From NCBI GenBank assembly GCA_002368175.1, contig AP018172.1, positions 7,009,001 through 7,073,000 of the forward strand: a DNA stretch of 64,000 nucleotides, given 5' to 3'. Positions 1 through 9,192 of this stretch are shown piece by piece; position 1 is the first letter of the stretch; each line of letters begins with the position of its first letter. The notes under the pieces were generated by a model. It was not told the origin of the DNA. It was given only the letters and a program-made list of their open reading frames with translations, and made no database searches. A program made the position numbers and the translations under genes. Source of the DNA: Calothrix sp. NIES-2098 (GTDB lineage Bacteria > Cyanobacteriota > Cyanobacteriia > Cyanobacteriales > Nostocaceae).

Positions 1-1
1 T

Positions 2-1468
2 AATGCCCATCATAAAACTCCAGGTATTTATTGGTTAATTGCTAGTTGCTACGCATTATTTGGTGTTAGTGAAATTAGTGCGAGAATTCCGAGTGCGATC
101 GCCGGAATTTTTTGCTTATTTATTATCTATGAAATTGGCAAGATTATCTTAGATAAAAGAATAGCATGGCTAGCAGCTATTATTTTGAGTGTGGAATTTC
201 TCTGGCTACAATTTTCTCGATTAGCTGCGCCAGATATTCCGATGATTTTCTTGGTACTTTTAGCTATTTTATCTTTATTAAAAGCTGAAATATATCCTCA
301 ACAAAGCTCTTTTTGGCTTTTTATTGCTGGATTAAGTTTTGGTGTGGGCTTCTTTATCAGAAGCTTTATGATTTTTTTGCCAATGATGGCTTTACTACCT
401 TATTTAATTGCAGAACATCGCCGCCATCATCATCTTGCTAATCCTATGTTGTATTTAGGATTGGCAGTTGGTTTCATCCCTACATTAGCTTGGCTTTGGT
501 TAAGTTGGTTGCGCTATGGCCATGAGAGTTTCGATCGCTTGTTAGGATTTGTCGTAGAGCTAGGTTCTGAAGACCGCAACCATAATGGAATATTGTACTA
601 TTTCTGGAATATTCCTTTAAAATCCTTTCCTTGGGCTTTGTTAAGTCTTTTAGGATTGGCTGTGTTGCTGCGAAATCCCATTCCTCGCTACCAGTTGATT
701 TTAGTCGGGTTTCCTTTAGTTTGGTTTACGGAACTGAGTATTTTCTCTACTCGTCTTTCTCACTATGCTCTCGGTCTTTATCCTTTCATCGCTTTGCTGG
801 CTGCTGTTGGTTTAGACTGGTTGGGCAAAATTTATTCAGGAGGATTTACACAACAAAAAGTTTCCCCGCAAGAGAATAAAAGAAATCTTTTCGTTTCATT
901 AATTAGCCAAACTAGGGCAAATCTTCCTCGGAACCTCAGTTATACCTTTGGTGTATTAGGTACAATCCTGTTGCTGGTAAGTATATTTACTCTGACTTTC
1001 ACCAATGATTTTTATATTCACCAGCGTGTAATTTTGGGCTTGATTTTAGGATTAGGGTGGCTAACTTTACCTTTTGTGTGGATTAGTCGTTACCACTTTG
1101 GCAAAAAGTTTTTGACTGATAATTATTGGATAGCTTGTTGGTTACTTCCTTGCTGGCTAACTTTAGTGCTGGCTGGTAGCTTAGGCTTATTAAGCGACTA
1201 TAACCCAGCTTTTAAAGCATTTTTCCAACAGCCAGCGATCGCCTCTATTCTACAGGCTCATCCTGTCGCTTTTGCCCAAGTCGAAGATAAAAACTCTGTG
1301 CTGCTCAATTTCTACACTCCGATTCCTGGCCCTAGGGTAGAGGCAATTTCCCAATTACCAGCCTTGAGCTATGCTTGGATATCTGCACCAAAAAACCCGC
1401 AATTATCCAAGTCTTACCGTGTTATTGCTACACTACAAGAGTACCAGCTGATTCAAGTCCTTCCCTAA
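2..1468 (+). CDS. Glycosyltransferase family 39 (ArnT/PMT-like) membrane protein, 5'-truncated
   Basis: The frame is open from the first bases of the window, so the gene starts upstream; the TTG at 185 is internal. The visible product is about 488 residues. The first residues (…HHKTPGIYWLIASCYALFG, then a SARIPSAIAG stretch) match the lumenal loop and following helix of ArnT/PMT-type family 39 transferases, which move sugars from polyprenyl-phosphate carriers. About ten hydrophobic segments follow, and the hydrophilic C-terminal 100 residues fit the periplasmic tail of this family. The N-terminal catalytic Asp-Glu loop lies outside the window. The substrate cannot be inferred. A MarR-type regulator follows 78 bp downstream on the same strand. 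Confidence 0.8.
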   Translation, partial: NAHHKTPGIYWLIASCYALFGVSEISARIPSAIAGIFCLFIIYEIGKIILDKRIAWLAAIILSVEFLWLQFSRLAAPDIPMIFLVLLAILSLLKAEIYPQQSSFWLFIAGLSFGVGFFIRSFMIFLPMMALLPYLIAEHRRHHHLANPMLYLGLAVGFIPTLAWLWLSWLRYGHESFDRLLGFVVELGSEDRNHNGILYYFWNIPLKSFPWALLSLLGLAVLLRNPIPRYQLILVGFPLVWFTELSIFSTRLSHYALGLYPFIALLAAVGLDWLGKIYSGGFTQQKVSPQENKRNLFVSLISQTRANLPRNLSYTFGVLGTILLLVSIFTLTFTNDFYIHQRVILGLILGLGWLTLPFVWISRYHFGKKFLTDNYWIACWLLPCWLTLVLAGSLGLLSDYNPAFKAFFQQPAIASILQAHPVAFAQVEDKNSVLLNFYTPIPGPRVEAISQLPALSYAWISAPKNPQLSKSYRVIATLQEYQLIQVLP

Positions 1469-1546
1469 GAGAGATGGCAATCAACTGTTGCCAAGAAAAA
1501 TTTGTTTAGCTATGATAATACTACGCACACTAAATAATTAGTTGAT

Positions 1547-2014
1547 ATGGTGTCTACATCTAAGGATTCTGAGGTTTTGGAGTCGTGGCAGCAGGTTCTG
1601 GCACCGTATAACATTGGCTATAGAATCAAGCTACTCTCACAACTGCTGACTCGCAAGTTTACTGAAAAGCTAGAACCTTTCGGATTGACACCCTTTCATT
1701 GGTTAGTATTGTGCTGTTTGTGGGAAGAAGACGGTTTACCTACTTCCAGCATTGGCGACAAGCTCAAACAGGTGGGAGGGACGTTAACTGGCGTATTAGA
1801 TCGCATGGAAGAACGCGGTTTAGTGCGTCGAGAACGGGATGCGCACGATCGCCGCATCTGGCGAATTTGGCTAACAGATGCGGGTAAAGAACTAGAAACC
1901 GTTTTACCGCCCTTAGCCGCAGAGTTGCGCGATGAAGCCATGTCTGGGATTTCTTATACTGAAAGAGAATTATTTTCCCAATTATTGAATCGAGCGATCG
2001 CGAATTTGTCTTGA
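1547..2014 (+). CDS. MarR family transcriptional regulator
   Basis: This 155-residue protein has the MarR layout: an N-terminal dimerisation helix, a winged helix-turn-helix at about residues 55-105 (containing LTGVLDRMEERGLVRRERD, the recognition helix and wing), and a C-terminal helix pair. The wing carries the typical D-x-R-D-R-R pattern (residues ARDRRIW-like around DAHDRRIWRIWLT). MarR proteins bind short palindromes as dimers and are often released by small aromatic or oxidising ligands. The ligand and targets here are unknown. The start is the ATG at 1547. The gene is shortly downstream of the glycosyltransferase and may be co-transcribed with it. Confidence 0.9.
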   Translation: MVSTSKDSEVLESWQQVLAPYNIGYRIKLLSQLLTRKFTEKLEPFGLTPFHWLVLCCLWEEDGLPTSSIGDKLKQVGGTLTGVLDRMEERGLVRRERDAHDRRIWRIWLTDAGKELETVLPPLAAELRDEAMSGISYTERELFSQLLNRAIANLS

Positions 2015-2190
2015 AAGATACCTACTGTGAAATTATCTAGGCGATCGCATTTAAAACTAGCATCTAAATTTTCCAGGTGAGGAAACCTCTACAGCTTAAC
2101 TGCCGACTGCGGCTTTCACTGATTTGTTAGACTGAACACACTAGGAATTTTCGGTCAAATCTCTGAATACGCCAGCAGACGAGGCTATCC

Positions 2191-3663
2191 ATGCTTACAA
2201 GTACGCTACTTCTCTCGAACCAACTCCCCAATCTCCAATACTCTTCCACATCGGAACGATTCGATGACACTTGGGAAGCCCCCTTAGCTACCCTTTTGGG
2301 GCTAGGACGCGCCGCTGGTGCTGACTTCATCGAATTTTATCTAGAGCGTCGCAACTACATTAGTTGCCTTGCTGAAGATGACTCTATTACCAGTATTTCA
2401 CCAAGTCTCGCTACAGGTGCGGGAGTGAGAGTATTTCGTGGCAAAGCTGATTGCTACGTCAGCACCAATAATCTTTCGTTTTCCGGTTTAAAAGCAGCCT
2501 TAGAAAAAGGTCTTTCTATTCTAGGATTGCAATTACCCGCACCCAACGCTTTTATCCCAGAAATCAACTTAGAATTACTCCGAGACTACGCTACAAAAAG
2601 AGGTAAAGACGGATGGCTACCGTTGTGTAGCTCGATTCGCGAAATGGGAGAAGTTCTACTTGATGGTACTGCCCAACTGAAGAGAAAAGCCAGTCACGTG
2701 CAATCTCGTCGGGCTACCTATTTCCGCGATTGGCAAGAAGTATTAGTTGCCGCTAGTGATGGTACTTTTGCCCGTGACATTCGCCTCACCCAATCAGTAG
2801 GATTTAACCTTCTGTGTGCCGATGGAGCCAATCGCGCCTCCATTGGTGAACGTGCTGGTAATACTAGCGATGCTAACTTTTTGAGAACTTGGGATTATCA
2901 ACAAGCTGCCGAGCAAATATCTGAATCTGCTGGTAAGATGCTCTACGCTGATTATGTAGAATCAGGCACTTACCCAATTATCATGGCCAATCACTTTGGC
3001 GGGGTCATCTTCCACGAAGCTTGCGGCCATTTATTAGAAACTACTCAAATTGAACGTAATACCTCTCCCTTTGCCGATCAAAAAGGCGAGAAAATTGCCC
3101 ACGAAAGCCTGACAGCTTGGGATGAAGGGCGAGCCGAAAATGCCTTCGGAACAATTGACATGGATGACGAAGGTATGCCTGCTCAAAGAACTCTATTAAT
3201 TGAAAAAGGCGTTCTAAAGAACTTCTTAGCAGACAGAACAGGTTCTTGGCGTACCGGACACCCTAGAACTGGAAGCGGACGCCGCCAAAATTATACTTTT
3301 GCCGCTGCTAGCCGGATGCGTAATACTTATATTGCTCCTGGTGAATATAGTATTGATGATTTATTTGCCTCCATTGATAAAGGCATTTACTGTAAAAAAA
3401 TGGGTGGTGGTAGTGTAGGTGCTACAGGTCAATTTAACTTTGGTGTAGATGAAGCTTATTTGATTGAAAATGGCAAAATTACCAAACCTTTAAAAGGAGC
3501 AATTCTGATTGGTGAAGCTAAGGAAATTATGAATAAAATTTCCATGTGCTCCCAAGATTTAGAACTCGCACCTGGTTTTTGTGGTTCTGTTAGTGGCAGT
3601 ATCTACACCACAGTAGGACAACCTCACATCAAGGTTGATTCTATTACTGTAGGCGGACGCTAA
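2191..3663 (+). CDS. tldD: TldD-type metallopeptidase
   Basis: The 490-residue product is full length for TldD. It contains the metal-binding HEACGH motif at residues 275-280 (the family's HExxxH) and the glycine-rich C-terminal half typical of the TldD/PmbA fold. TldD and TldE form a heterodimeric metalloprotease that trims unfolded peptides and in some bacteria matures microcin or RiPP precursors. The partner gene lies 303 bp downstream, separated by repeats. The ATG at 2191 is preceded by a GAGG about 8 bases upstream. No candidate RiPP precursor was seen nearby, so a general proteolytic role is the simplest reading. Confidence 0.93.
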   Translation: MLTSTLLLSNQLPNLQYSSTSERFDDTWEAPLATLLGLGRAAGADFIEFYLERRNYISCLAEDDSITSISPSLATGAGVRVFRGKADCYVSTNNLSFSGLKAALEKGLSILGLQLPAPNAFIPEINLELLRDYATKRGKDGWLPLCSSIREMGEVLLDGTAQLKRKASHVQSRRATYFRDWQEVLVAASDGTFARDIRLTQSVGFNLLCADGANRASIGERAGNTSDANFLRTWDYQQAAEQISESAGKMLYADYVESGTYPIIMANHFGGVIFHEACGHLLETTQIERNTSPFADQKGEKIAHESLTAWDEGRAENAFGTIDMDDEGMPAQRTLLIEKGVLKNFLADRTGSWRTGHPRTGSGRRQNYTFAAASRMRNTYIAPGEYSIDDLFASIDKGIYCKKMGGGSVGATGQFNFGVDEAYLIENGKITKPLKGAILIGEAKEIMNKISMCSQDLELAPGFCGSVSGSIYTTVGQPHIKVDSITVGGR

Positions 3664-3840
3664 TAATTACTTCTCGCTACAAGATTACCTTTTTATTTCT
3701 TTATTCGTGCCCTTTGCGTCCTACCCTGCGGGAAGCCCTCCGGGTTCGGGGGTTCGCAATCGTGATGGGAACCGCCAAGACTGCGACCCCCTCACCGCTC
3801 TGGGTCTATGCGGTTCGTTAAAGAAGCTTTAGGTAGTCTT
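3664..3840. repeat. Dispersed structured repeat, copy 1 (pseudoknot type)
   Basis: The tldD-tldE spacer holds a GC-rich block in AT-rich surroundings. Arm GGGGGT[T]CGCA (3748-3758) pairs with TGCGACCCCC (3782-3791) with a single bulged T. GGTTC (3743-3747) can pair with GAACC (3769-3773). The order of arms is interleaved, as in an H-type pseudoknot. Two related copies lie at 17310-17357 and 60489-60536. The flanks (CCTTTGCGTC … TATGCGGTTCGTTAAA) look like a second, older repeat into which this block was inserted. Boundaries are approximate. Confidence 0.55.
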
Positions 3841-3871
3841 GCATGAGATAGCAATAATTCCCATTTATTAG

Positions 3872-3934
3872 AACCACAGATAAACACAGATGAAGATATT
3901 ATCTATCTGCGTTCATCTGCGTTTATCGGCGGTT
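3872..3934. repeat. Imperfect palindrome (23-bp arms)
   Basis: Bases 3872-3894 (AACCACAGATAAACACAGAT…) and 3912-3934 are inverted copies matching at 20 of 23 positions around a 17-base loop. This resembles the short dispersed hairpins common between cyanobacterial genes. It ends about 30 bp before tldE and could form an RNA hairpin in the tldE leader. Confidence 0.6.
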
Positions 3935-3966
3935 AAAAATATCAAATCCAAAATTCAAAATTGAGT

Positions 3967-5307
3967 ATGCCAACTATCAACGAGATTGTAAATTATGCCA
4001 AGGAAAATGCTGAGAAACTTGGCATCAAAAAATTTGACATTTATGGCTCTACTGTAGATGAAACTAGCGTACAAGTAGATCGAGGTGAGCCAAAACAAGT
4101 TAAAGCCTCTAATCGTTCTGGCGTTACCGTTCGTGTCTGGAATGAAGACAATACAATGGGTGTCACTAGCACTACAGATGTAGATCCAAAGGGATTGGAG
4201 TTAGCTTTAAAAACTGCTTACGAAGCTAGTTTCTTTGGCGTCAAAGAAAATGTTCCTGATTTCAGCCCTGAAGCTACTGTTCCTATCGAAAATATCCCTC
4301 ACGATAAAGCACCCCAAGCACCTGTTTCTGAACTCATAGACAAGTTACTGGTAGCTGAACAAGAATTACTGTCAGCACATCCAGCAATTAAAGGTGTACC
4401 ATATAACGGCTTGGCGCAAAGAGATATTGACCGCTTCTATCTTAATAGTGAGGGTGCGGCCAGAACTGAATCTCACTCTTTAACATCGGTATATCTTTAC
4501 AGCAAAACTGAAGAAGAAGGAAAAAAACCCCGCAGTGCTGGTGCTTTTAGAATCAACCGCAATTTAAATAATCTAGACATTAATGGTTGTATTCAAGAAA
4601 CTGCCGAAAAAACGATCAGTCACTTGAACTATGAAAAAGTCAAGTCTGGTAAGTATTTAGTTGTGTTTTCACCAGAAGCTTTTTTAAGTTTGTTGGGTGC
4701 TTTTTCTAATTTATTCAATGCTCAAAGTATTCTAGATCATCAAAGTTTATCTACCCCTGATGATTTAGGTAAGCAAATTGCTTCTCCTTTACTTTCGGTA
4801 GTTGATGATGCACTACATCCAGCTAACGTAGGTGCAGAAACTTTTGATGGTGAAGGTACTCCTACACGTCAGGTTTCTCTAATAGAAAAGGGTGTTTTAA
4901 AAAGCTTTCTGCACAGTGCAGGTACTGCTAAAAGAATGAATGCCCAACCTACAGGTAATGCTAGTATTGGCGCAAAAGTTAGCGTAAGCCCTAACTTTTT
5001 TCATGTATTTAGAGCCGCAGATCCTGAACAAGAATTAAGCTTAGAAACTGCGGAAAATGTGATTTTGATTGATGATTTACAAGCTCTTCATGCGGGAGTG
5101 AAAGCTTTACAAGGCTCGTTCTCTCTACCTTTTGATGGTTGGCTAATCAACAAAGGTGTGAAAACTAGTATTGAGTCAGCCACCGTTGCTGGCGATTTTC
5201 TCGAACTATTGAAGTCGATTATTTGTGTAGAAAAAGAGGTTGAGTTAACACCAGGGGGAGTTTGTCCTCGCATCTGGGTTAATGAACTATCGATTACCGG
5301 AGATTGA
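3967..5307 (+). CDS. tldE: TldE/PmbA-type metallopeptidase partner
   Basis: The 446-residue product has the TldE/PmbA pattern: an N-terminal domain with a VRVWNEDNTMG strand, then the C-terminal domain with FDGEGTPTRQVSLIEKGVLK and a final ELTPGGVCPRIWVNELSITGD block. It lacks the HExxxH motif of TldD, as expected: in the heterodimer TldD supplies the active site and TldE the partner half. I chose the ATG at 3967 over the in-frame TTG at 3961; neither has a strong ribosome-binding site. A perfect 14-bp hairpin follows 31 bp after the stop. Confidence 0.92.
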   Translation: MPTINEIVNYAKENAEKLGIKKFDIYGSTVDETSVQVDRGEPKQVKASNRSGVTVRVWNEDNTMGVTSTTDVDPKGLELALKTAYEASFFGVKENVPDFSPEATVPIENIPHDKAPQAPVSELIDKLLVAEQELLSAHPAIKGVPYNGLAQRDIDRFYLNSEGAARTESHSLTSVYLYSKTEEEGKKPRSAGAFRINRNLNNLDINGCIQETAEKTISHLNYEKVKSGKYLVVFSPEAFLSLLGAFSNLFNAQSILDHQSLSTPDDLGKQIASPLLSVVDDALHPANVGAETFDGEGTPTRQVSLIEKGVLKSFLHSAGTAKRMNAQPTGNASIGAKVSVSPNFFHVFRAADPEQELSLETAENVILIDDLQALHAGVKALQGSFSLPFDGWLINKGVKTSIESATVAGDFLELLKSIICVEKEVELTPGGVCPRIWVNELSITGD

Positions 5308-5338
5308 CACTTAAAAAATTCTCAAATACAACAATAAA

Positions 5339-5376
5339 CGCAAAATTTCTCAGCTAGCAGAGTGAGAAATTTTGCG
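5339..5376. terminator. Bidirectional terminator between tldE and the pentapeptide gene
   Basis: A perfect 14-bp inverted repeat (CGCAAAATTTCTCA at 5339-5352, TGAGAAATTTTGCG at 5363-5376) surrounds a 10-base loop. It lies between two convergent genes, so it can serve both. The A/T-rich arms supply U-rich ends on either strand. Confidence 0.75.
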
Positions 5377-5410
5377 CTATAAATAAATCAAATCTAAAAT
5401 TGTTTGGCTA

Positions 5411-5854
5411 TCATTCGCCACCACCGATACCAAGATTGATATCAAATCCATCAGCACCTGTAATATTAGTCCCAATCATCACTGCACCATCTACTTGCGC
5501 GTTATGTAGATGAGCATCGGTTAAATTGGCATTAGTGAGGTTCGCGTTATTGAATGTAGTACCACTGGCGAAGGCTTGTGTTAAATTAGCAGCCTCCAGA
5601 TTAGCACCTTCTAAATCAGCACCTTCTAAATTAGCACCCCTTAAATTAGCGCCTTTTAAATTGGCATTTCTCAAATCTGCACCAATTAAGTGCGCACCGC
5701 TAAGATTTACACCTCTTAAATCACATCCAGAACATACTCCGGTTTCTAGAAGACGTTTTACTTGGGCTTGGTTGTCAGATGCTTGAGTGGGAATTGGAGC
5801 AGCTAGAGATAGGGTACCGATCAAAGCTAGGCCGGTCAACAATACCTGTCTCAT
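5411..5854 (-). CDS. Exported pentapeptide-repeat protein
   Basis: The product is 147 residues from the ATG at 5854, which has GGGAG about 9 bases upstream; a longer frame from a TTG at 5890 is less likely. Residues 1-25 form a signal peptide (MRQVLLTGLALIGTLSLAAP… ending near TQAS). Residues about 43-125 are roughly 16 tandem pentapeptides of the A(D/N)LxG type, which fold as a right-handed beta-helix. One Cys-x-x-Cys (GVCSGC) precedes the helix. Cyanobacteria have many lumenal or periplasmic pentapeptide proteins, and their roles are mostly unknown. The short acidic Gly-rich tail (GIGGGE) is unusual. Confidence 0.88.
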   Translation of the reverse strand: MRQVLLTGLALIGTLSLAAPIPTQASDNQAQVKRLLETGVCSGCDLRGVNLSGAHLIGADLRNANLKGANLRGANLEGADLEGANLEAANLTQAFASGTTFNNANLTNANLTDAHLHNAQVDGAVMIGTNITGADGFDINLGIGGGE

Positions 5855-6269
5855 AATTTTTTCTCCCATGATTATCCAGAAGCTAATCAATACATTGGAA
5901 CAGTGGTAGACCTAGTTAACTACTTTTTAAGCTTTTGGTAAAAGACTATAGTTAGTCTACGCAAATGTAAGGCTTGGTTGGTAGCATACTTAACTTGCTA
6001 CAATTTCATTGTCCCATATTCTGCATTTATTTCTTCATGCGATGGGAGTAATTTATTACTAAAATTACATTTCAGTATTAATACCTGAGTTAGAGCTAGA
6101 AAACCATACTTTCGGTATTTTACAGGTATTCTGGATTAGCCTTATAAATAACTGGTTATGTAATTTCTCTGTTTAATAAAATAAAATATACAGTTTGCTT
6201 AAAGAATATCTAAGAGAGTGGTGTGTAACACAGAATGCTATTGCCCATAAAACAGTATTTAGGACTAGT
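5855..6269. other. Intergenic region upstream of the pentapeptide gene
   Basis: AT-rich spacer between two minus-strand genes. It probably contains the promoter of the pentapeptide gene, but no confident -35/-10 pair, repeat or small gene stands out. Confidence 0.5.
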
Positions 6270-6770
6270 CTATTGATTGTACAGACCATAAGATGACTTG
6301 ACTTCCCATTTCTCAGTTGTTCTTTCGAGATAGAGTATACTGCCATACTGAGGTGGGCCTGCTGGACAATGAACAGTTATCTGAATCATTGCTTGGGAAA
6401 AATCCTGAGAAAATCCTGGGCGAGTTAACCAATGAAAAATCGACCAGCGATAATCATGATGATTGCAAAGTTGGTTACACTGTTGTGAGGAAATCAGCGT
6501 AAATTGAGGATTTGCGATCGCTGGTGTTAATAAGTAGGAGCGATCGTTAATTAATATCCAATCTTCGTAAGTCTCTTTTTGGAGATTGCTGCAATCAGCA
6601 TAAAATTCTCTATAGGCTGAGATTTTTGCACTTATCTCATCCCAGGAAATTACCTCTCCCATACCAGTTGGAGAAAAAATCTTACTAGAGCTTTCGATTA
6701 GATATTCTCCGTCTGTCACAGAATTTTGAATGACAGCAGAGTAAACCTGTGGTTCGTGTTGCGATCGCAT
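6270..6770 (-). CDS. Hypothetical protein, 166 aa
   Basis: I do not recognise this family. The product starts at an ATG at 6770, has no signal peptide or membrane segment, and is rich in Tyr, Trp and Ser. The C-terminal half holds a short Cys/His-containing segment (QQCNQLCNHHDYRW) that could bind metal, followed by FHWLTRPGFSQDF and IQITVHCPAGPPQYGSILYL. It stands alone: the next gene upstream is divergent and 540 bp away. Codon use and embedded GCGATCGC-type words resemble the neighbours, which supports a real resident gene. Confidence 0.55.
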   Translation of the reverse strand: MRSQHEPQVYSAVIQNSVTDGEYLIESSSKIFSPTGMGEVISWDEISAKISAYREFYADCSNLQKETYEDWILINDRSYLLTPAIANPQFTLISSQQCNQLCNHHDYRWSIFHWLTRPGFSQDFSQAMIQITVHCPAGPPQYGSILYLERTTEKWEVKSSYGLYNQ

Positions 6771-7308
6771 ATTCTCATTTTTAAACTAAAATCTGCATCC
6801 CCGATTTATAACCTCTGCAAATAGATATGGCAATTAATGATTAGGAATACTGTAATACACTACTGATGGGATAAAGAGAGTCAGTTGTACACTCAAATCT
6901 TCATCCGTGTAATTTACAGCATTTTACCTAGATAATTTTGTAATTTTTATAACTCATGTTTATTTTGTGAAATTATTTTAATATTTTCCGGATAATTTTT
7001 ATAGCAATAATTCTCTCTGATTAGACACTTTATATTTGCCATCCTTCTGAAAAAACTGATATTAGTAAAGTAAAATAAACAACACTCAATATTAATAAAA
7101 AACAGTTTTTATAGTTATAAAATATACAACTCTACTTGTTTCAAACCCTCTATTTTTTTTGATGAGAACAAACTGTAAATATCTCTTTTTCCTTACCTCG
7201 TAAGGGTTTAGGAGGTTAAATTTTGAAGAACTAGATGTTAGGTAGAATACTTTTGCAGCAACCTCTAGCACAGATAATCTAACATGGTACTAGACACCAC
7301 AATCGTTA
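6771..7308. other. AT-rich divergent intergenic region
   Basis: A 538-bp spacer between divergent genes, very AT-rich at 6900-7140. It must hold promoters for both sides, but I see no clear operator, repeat or RNA element. Confidence 0.45.
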
Positions 7309-7323
7309 ATGGTAGAGGTATCG

Positions 7324-7506
7324 ATGGACGCTTTAGTGGAAATCTTAGACACAAAATTGCGTCAGTGGCAGCCTGATGTTGCTGAACAAGTAAGGCAATA
7401 TGTAGCAGCAATTATTGAAATGGCAGACCAAGATGCGCTAGACATTCTCCTTTCCAAGGATGTTGGGCAAGAAGGTTTAGATTTCTCAGATAAATCTGAA
7501 AACTAG
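7324..7506 (+). CDS. Small conserved-looking hypothetical protein
   Basis: A 60-residue, mostly helical acidic protein (MDALVEILDTKLRQWQPDVA…). Two in-frame ATGs are possible, 7309 and 7324. I prefer 7324 because AGAGG sits six bases before it. There is no known motif; the sequence is compatible with a small amphipathic helical-bundle or adaptor protein. It lies 66 bp upstream of the HAD hydrolase on the same strand and is probably co-transcribed with it. Confidence 0.6.
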   Translation: MDALVEILDTKLRQWQPDVAEQVRQYVAAIIEMADQDALDILLSKDVGQEGLDFSDKSEN

Positions 7507-7572
7507 CGCTGATACAGAAAAATCTTTGTAGGATCGGATAAGCTAGCCAAAGCAGTTTTCATCCTCAAAACC

Positions 7573-8358
7573 ATGACCGCAAGTAGTCCCACGATTTTAG
7601 CCCTAGACTTTGATGGAGTAATTTGTGATGGATTAATTGAATATTTTGAGGTAGCATGGCGCACCTATTGTCAACTTTGGTCGCCTGCTAACAATACAGC
7701 AGCCGATAATTTAGCTTCGAGATTTTATCGGCTGCGACCTGTTATTGAGACCGGTTGGGAAATGCCTGTTTTAATCAAAGCTTTAGTAGACGGGATTTCT
7801 GACGAAAAGATTCTTCACGATTGGGTAACTATTGCCCCACAAATTCTGTTAGACCAAAAGCTACAAGCACGAGAAATTGCAGCAAAACTTGATAATTTGC
7901 GAGATCGATGGATTGCTACAGATTTAGATGGATGGTTAAGTTTGCATAGATTTTATCCAGGTGTAATAGACAAAATTAAAGTAATTGTTGCTAGTACTGT
8001 TAATTTATACATTGTCACTACAAAAGAAGGGCGTTTTGTTCAGCAACTATTGCAACAAGAAGGTGTTAATTTACCACCAAAAGCAATTTTTGGCAAAGAG
8101 GAAAAGCGTCCTAAATATGAAATTCTGCGAGAATTAATCCAAACAGCAGAGCAAAAACCCGTGAGTCTCTGGTTTGTCGAAGATAGACTTAAAACATTGC
8201 AGTTGGTTCAACAGCAACCAGACCTTACAGAAGTAAAACTTTTCTTAGGAGACTGGGGCTATAATACCGAACGCGATCGGGAAACTGCCAAAAATGACTC
8301 GCAAATTCAGCTATTATCACTTTCTCAGTTTGCTCAAAATTTCTCTGCTTGGTGTTAA
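7573..8358 (+). CDS. HAD-superfamily hydrolase
   Basis: The 261-residue product begins with the HAD motif I DFDGVICDG (nucleophile Asp about residue 13), followed by a helical cap, motif II at VASTVNLYIVTTKE (Thr about 154-155 region), the conserved Lys near GKEEKRPKYE, and motif IV FVEDR (about residues 206-210). This is a soluble phosphatase or phosphoglycolate-phosphatase-like enzyme of a cyanobacterial subgroup. The substrate cannot be told from sequence. It follows the 60-aa frame and ends in a strong intrinsic terminator. Confidence 0.85.
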   Translation: MTASSPTILALDFDGVICDGLIEYFEVAWRTYCQLWSPANNTAADNLASRFYRLRPVIETGWEMPVLIKALVDGISDEKILHDWVTIAPQILLDQKLQAREIAAKLDNLRDRWIATDLDGWLSLHRFYPGVIDKIKVIVASTVNLYIVTTKEGRFVQQLLQQEGVNLPPKAIFGKEEKRPKYEILRELIQTAEQKPVSLWFVEDRLKTLQLVQQQPDLTEVKLFLGDWGYNTERDRETAKNDSQIQLLSLSQFAQNFSAWC

Positions 8359-8426
8359 AAAGCTATTTTAAATAATCAACAGGGGTGAGCTTGCCTCAAC
8401 TTAAAAATGAATATATGCTAAGATAT

Positions 8427-8452
8427 AACCCTTGTATAGCAAGGGTTTTTGT
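8427..8452 (+). terminator. Intrinsic terminator of the HAD hydrolase gene
   Basis: A perfect 8-bp stem (AACCCTTG at 8427-8434, CAAGGGTT at 8440-8447) with a 5-base loop is followed directly by a T-run, 69 bp after the stop codon. Confidence 0.85.
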
Positions 8453-8561
8453 ATACTATTATTAGTATAATTCCAATGTAAAAGGTGCTAATTTTCTCAA
8501 TAATAGTTACAAAAAATTAGTTTGCAAAACTGGTTCATCTTTGGGAATGATATTCTGAGGT

Positions 8562-8949
8562 TTACTCTGTTAAGTTTTTCAGATAATCTCTCAAAATCCA
8601 AAGACTAAATAACCCTAATACAGTACATACAGGAAAACCAATGAGATTGAGAGATGCTGCTACCCAATTGACAGTTTTAGCCTGTGATTGCCAGTAGTTT
8701 ATCGCAGATATTATATTTATTAGTAATTGCCAATGTAGCAAACATGATTAATGTACCTATAGACACGATGATAATCCATCTATCACATGAGTCTCCTATA
8801 AATGGTTCTTGAGTACATAGGGAAGAGCGAAAAGTATCCCAGAAACGATCTGATGAAAATATAAAAGCTGATAAGAACGATAAAATATTAAAGCTCCAAA
8901 ATCCGCCCCATATATAGTGCAAAATGCTCAACAATCTAGAATATTGCAT
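8562..8949 (-). pseudogene. Small membrane protein disrupted by a frameshift
   Basis: From the ATG at 8949 a frame encodes 90 residues with two hydrophobic segments and stops at 8677. The adjacent frame continues without a stop from about 8740 to a TAA at 8562-8564 and encodes a convincing membrane-protein C-terminus, including SQAKTVNWVAASLNLIGFPV and TVLGLFSLWILRDYL. The two parts differ by one base (388 nt in total), so removing one base between about 8700 and 8750 would restore about 128 residues. The C-terminal T-V-L-G pattern resembles small conserved membrane proteins of unknown function. This could be a recent mutation or a sequencing error in an A/T-rich stretch. Confidence 0.6.
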
Positions 8950-9192
8950 AAATTAACATTCCTTGATAAAACTTGAATCTGTTTAAAGAATTCAAAGATA
9001 ATTTTTCCAGCCGATGCAATGAGCTTTTTGATAAAACTAAACTGTTGTACTACTAAAAATCAATCTGGGTTTTGCGACAGAGATTGTGAAATAAGTTTGG
9101 CGACGGTTTCAAGTAGTGATTTGGCTGATGTTTGATAAGCTTGTATTTCTTAAATTTTCAATTTTTCCTTTACAATTAAAATCTAAAATCCT

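Noticed and set aside
5526..5786. Plus-strand frame opposite the pentapeptide gene
   Set aside because: Mirror of the pentapeptide repeats (Leu/Lys/Ala-Pro periodicity); typical antisense shadow.
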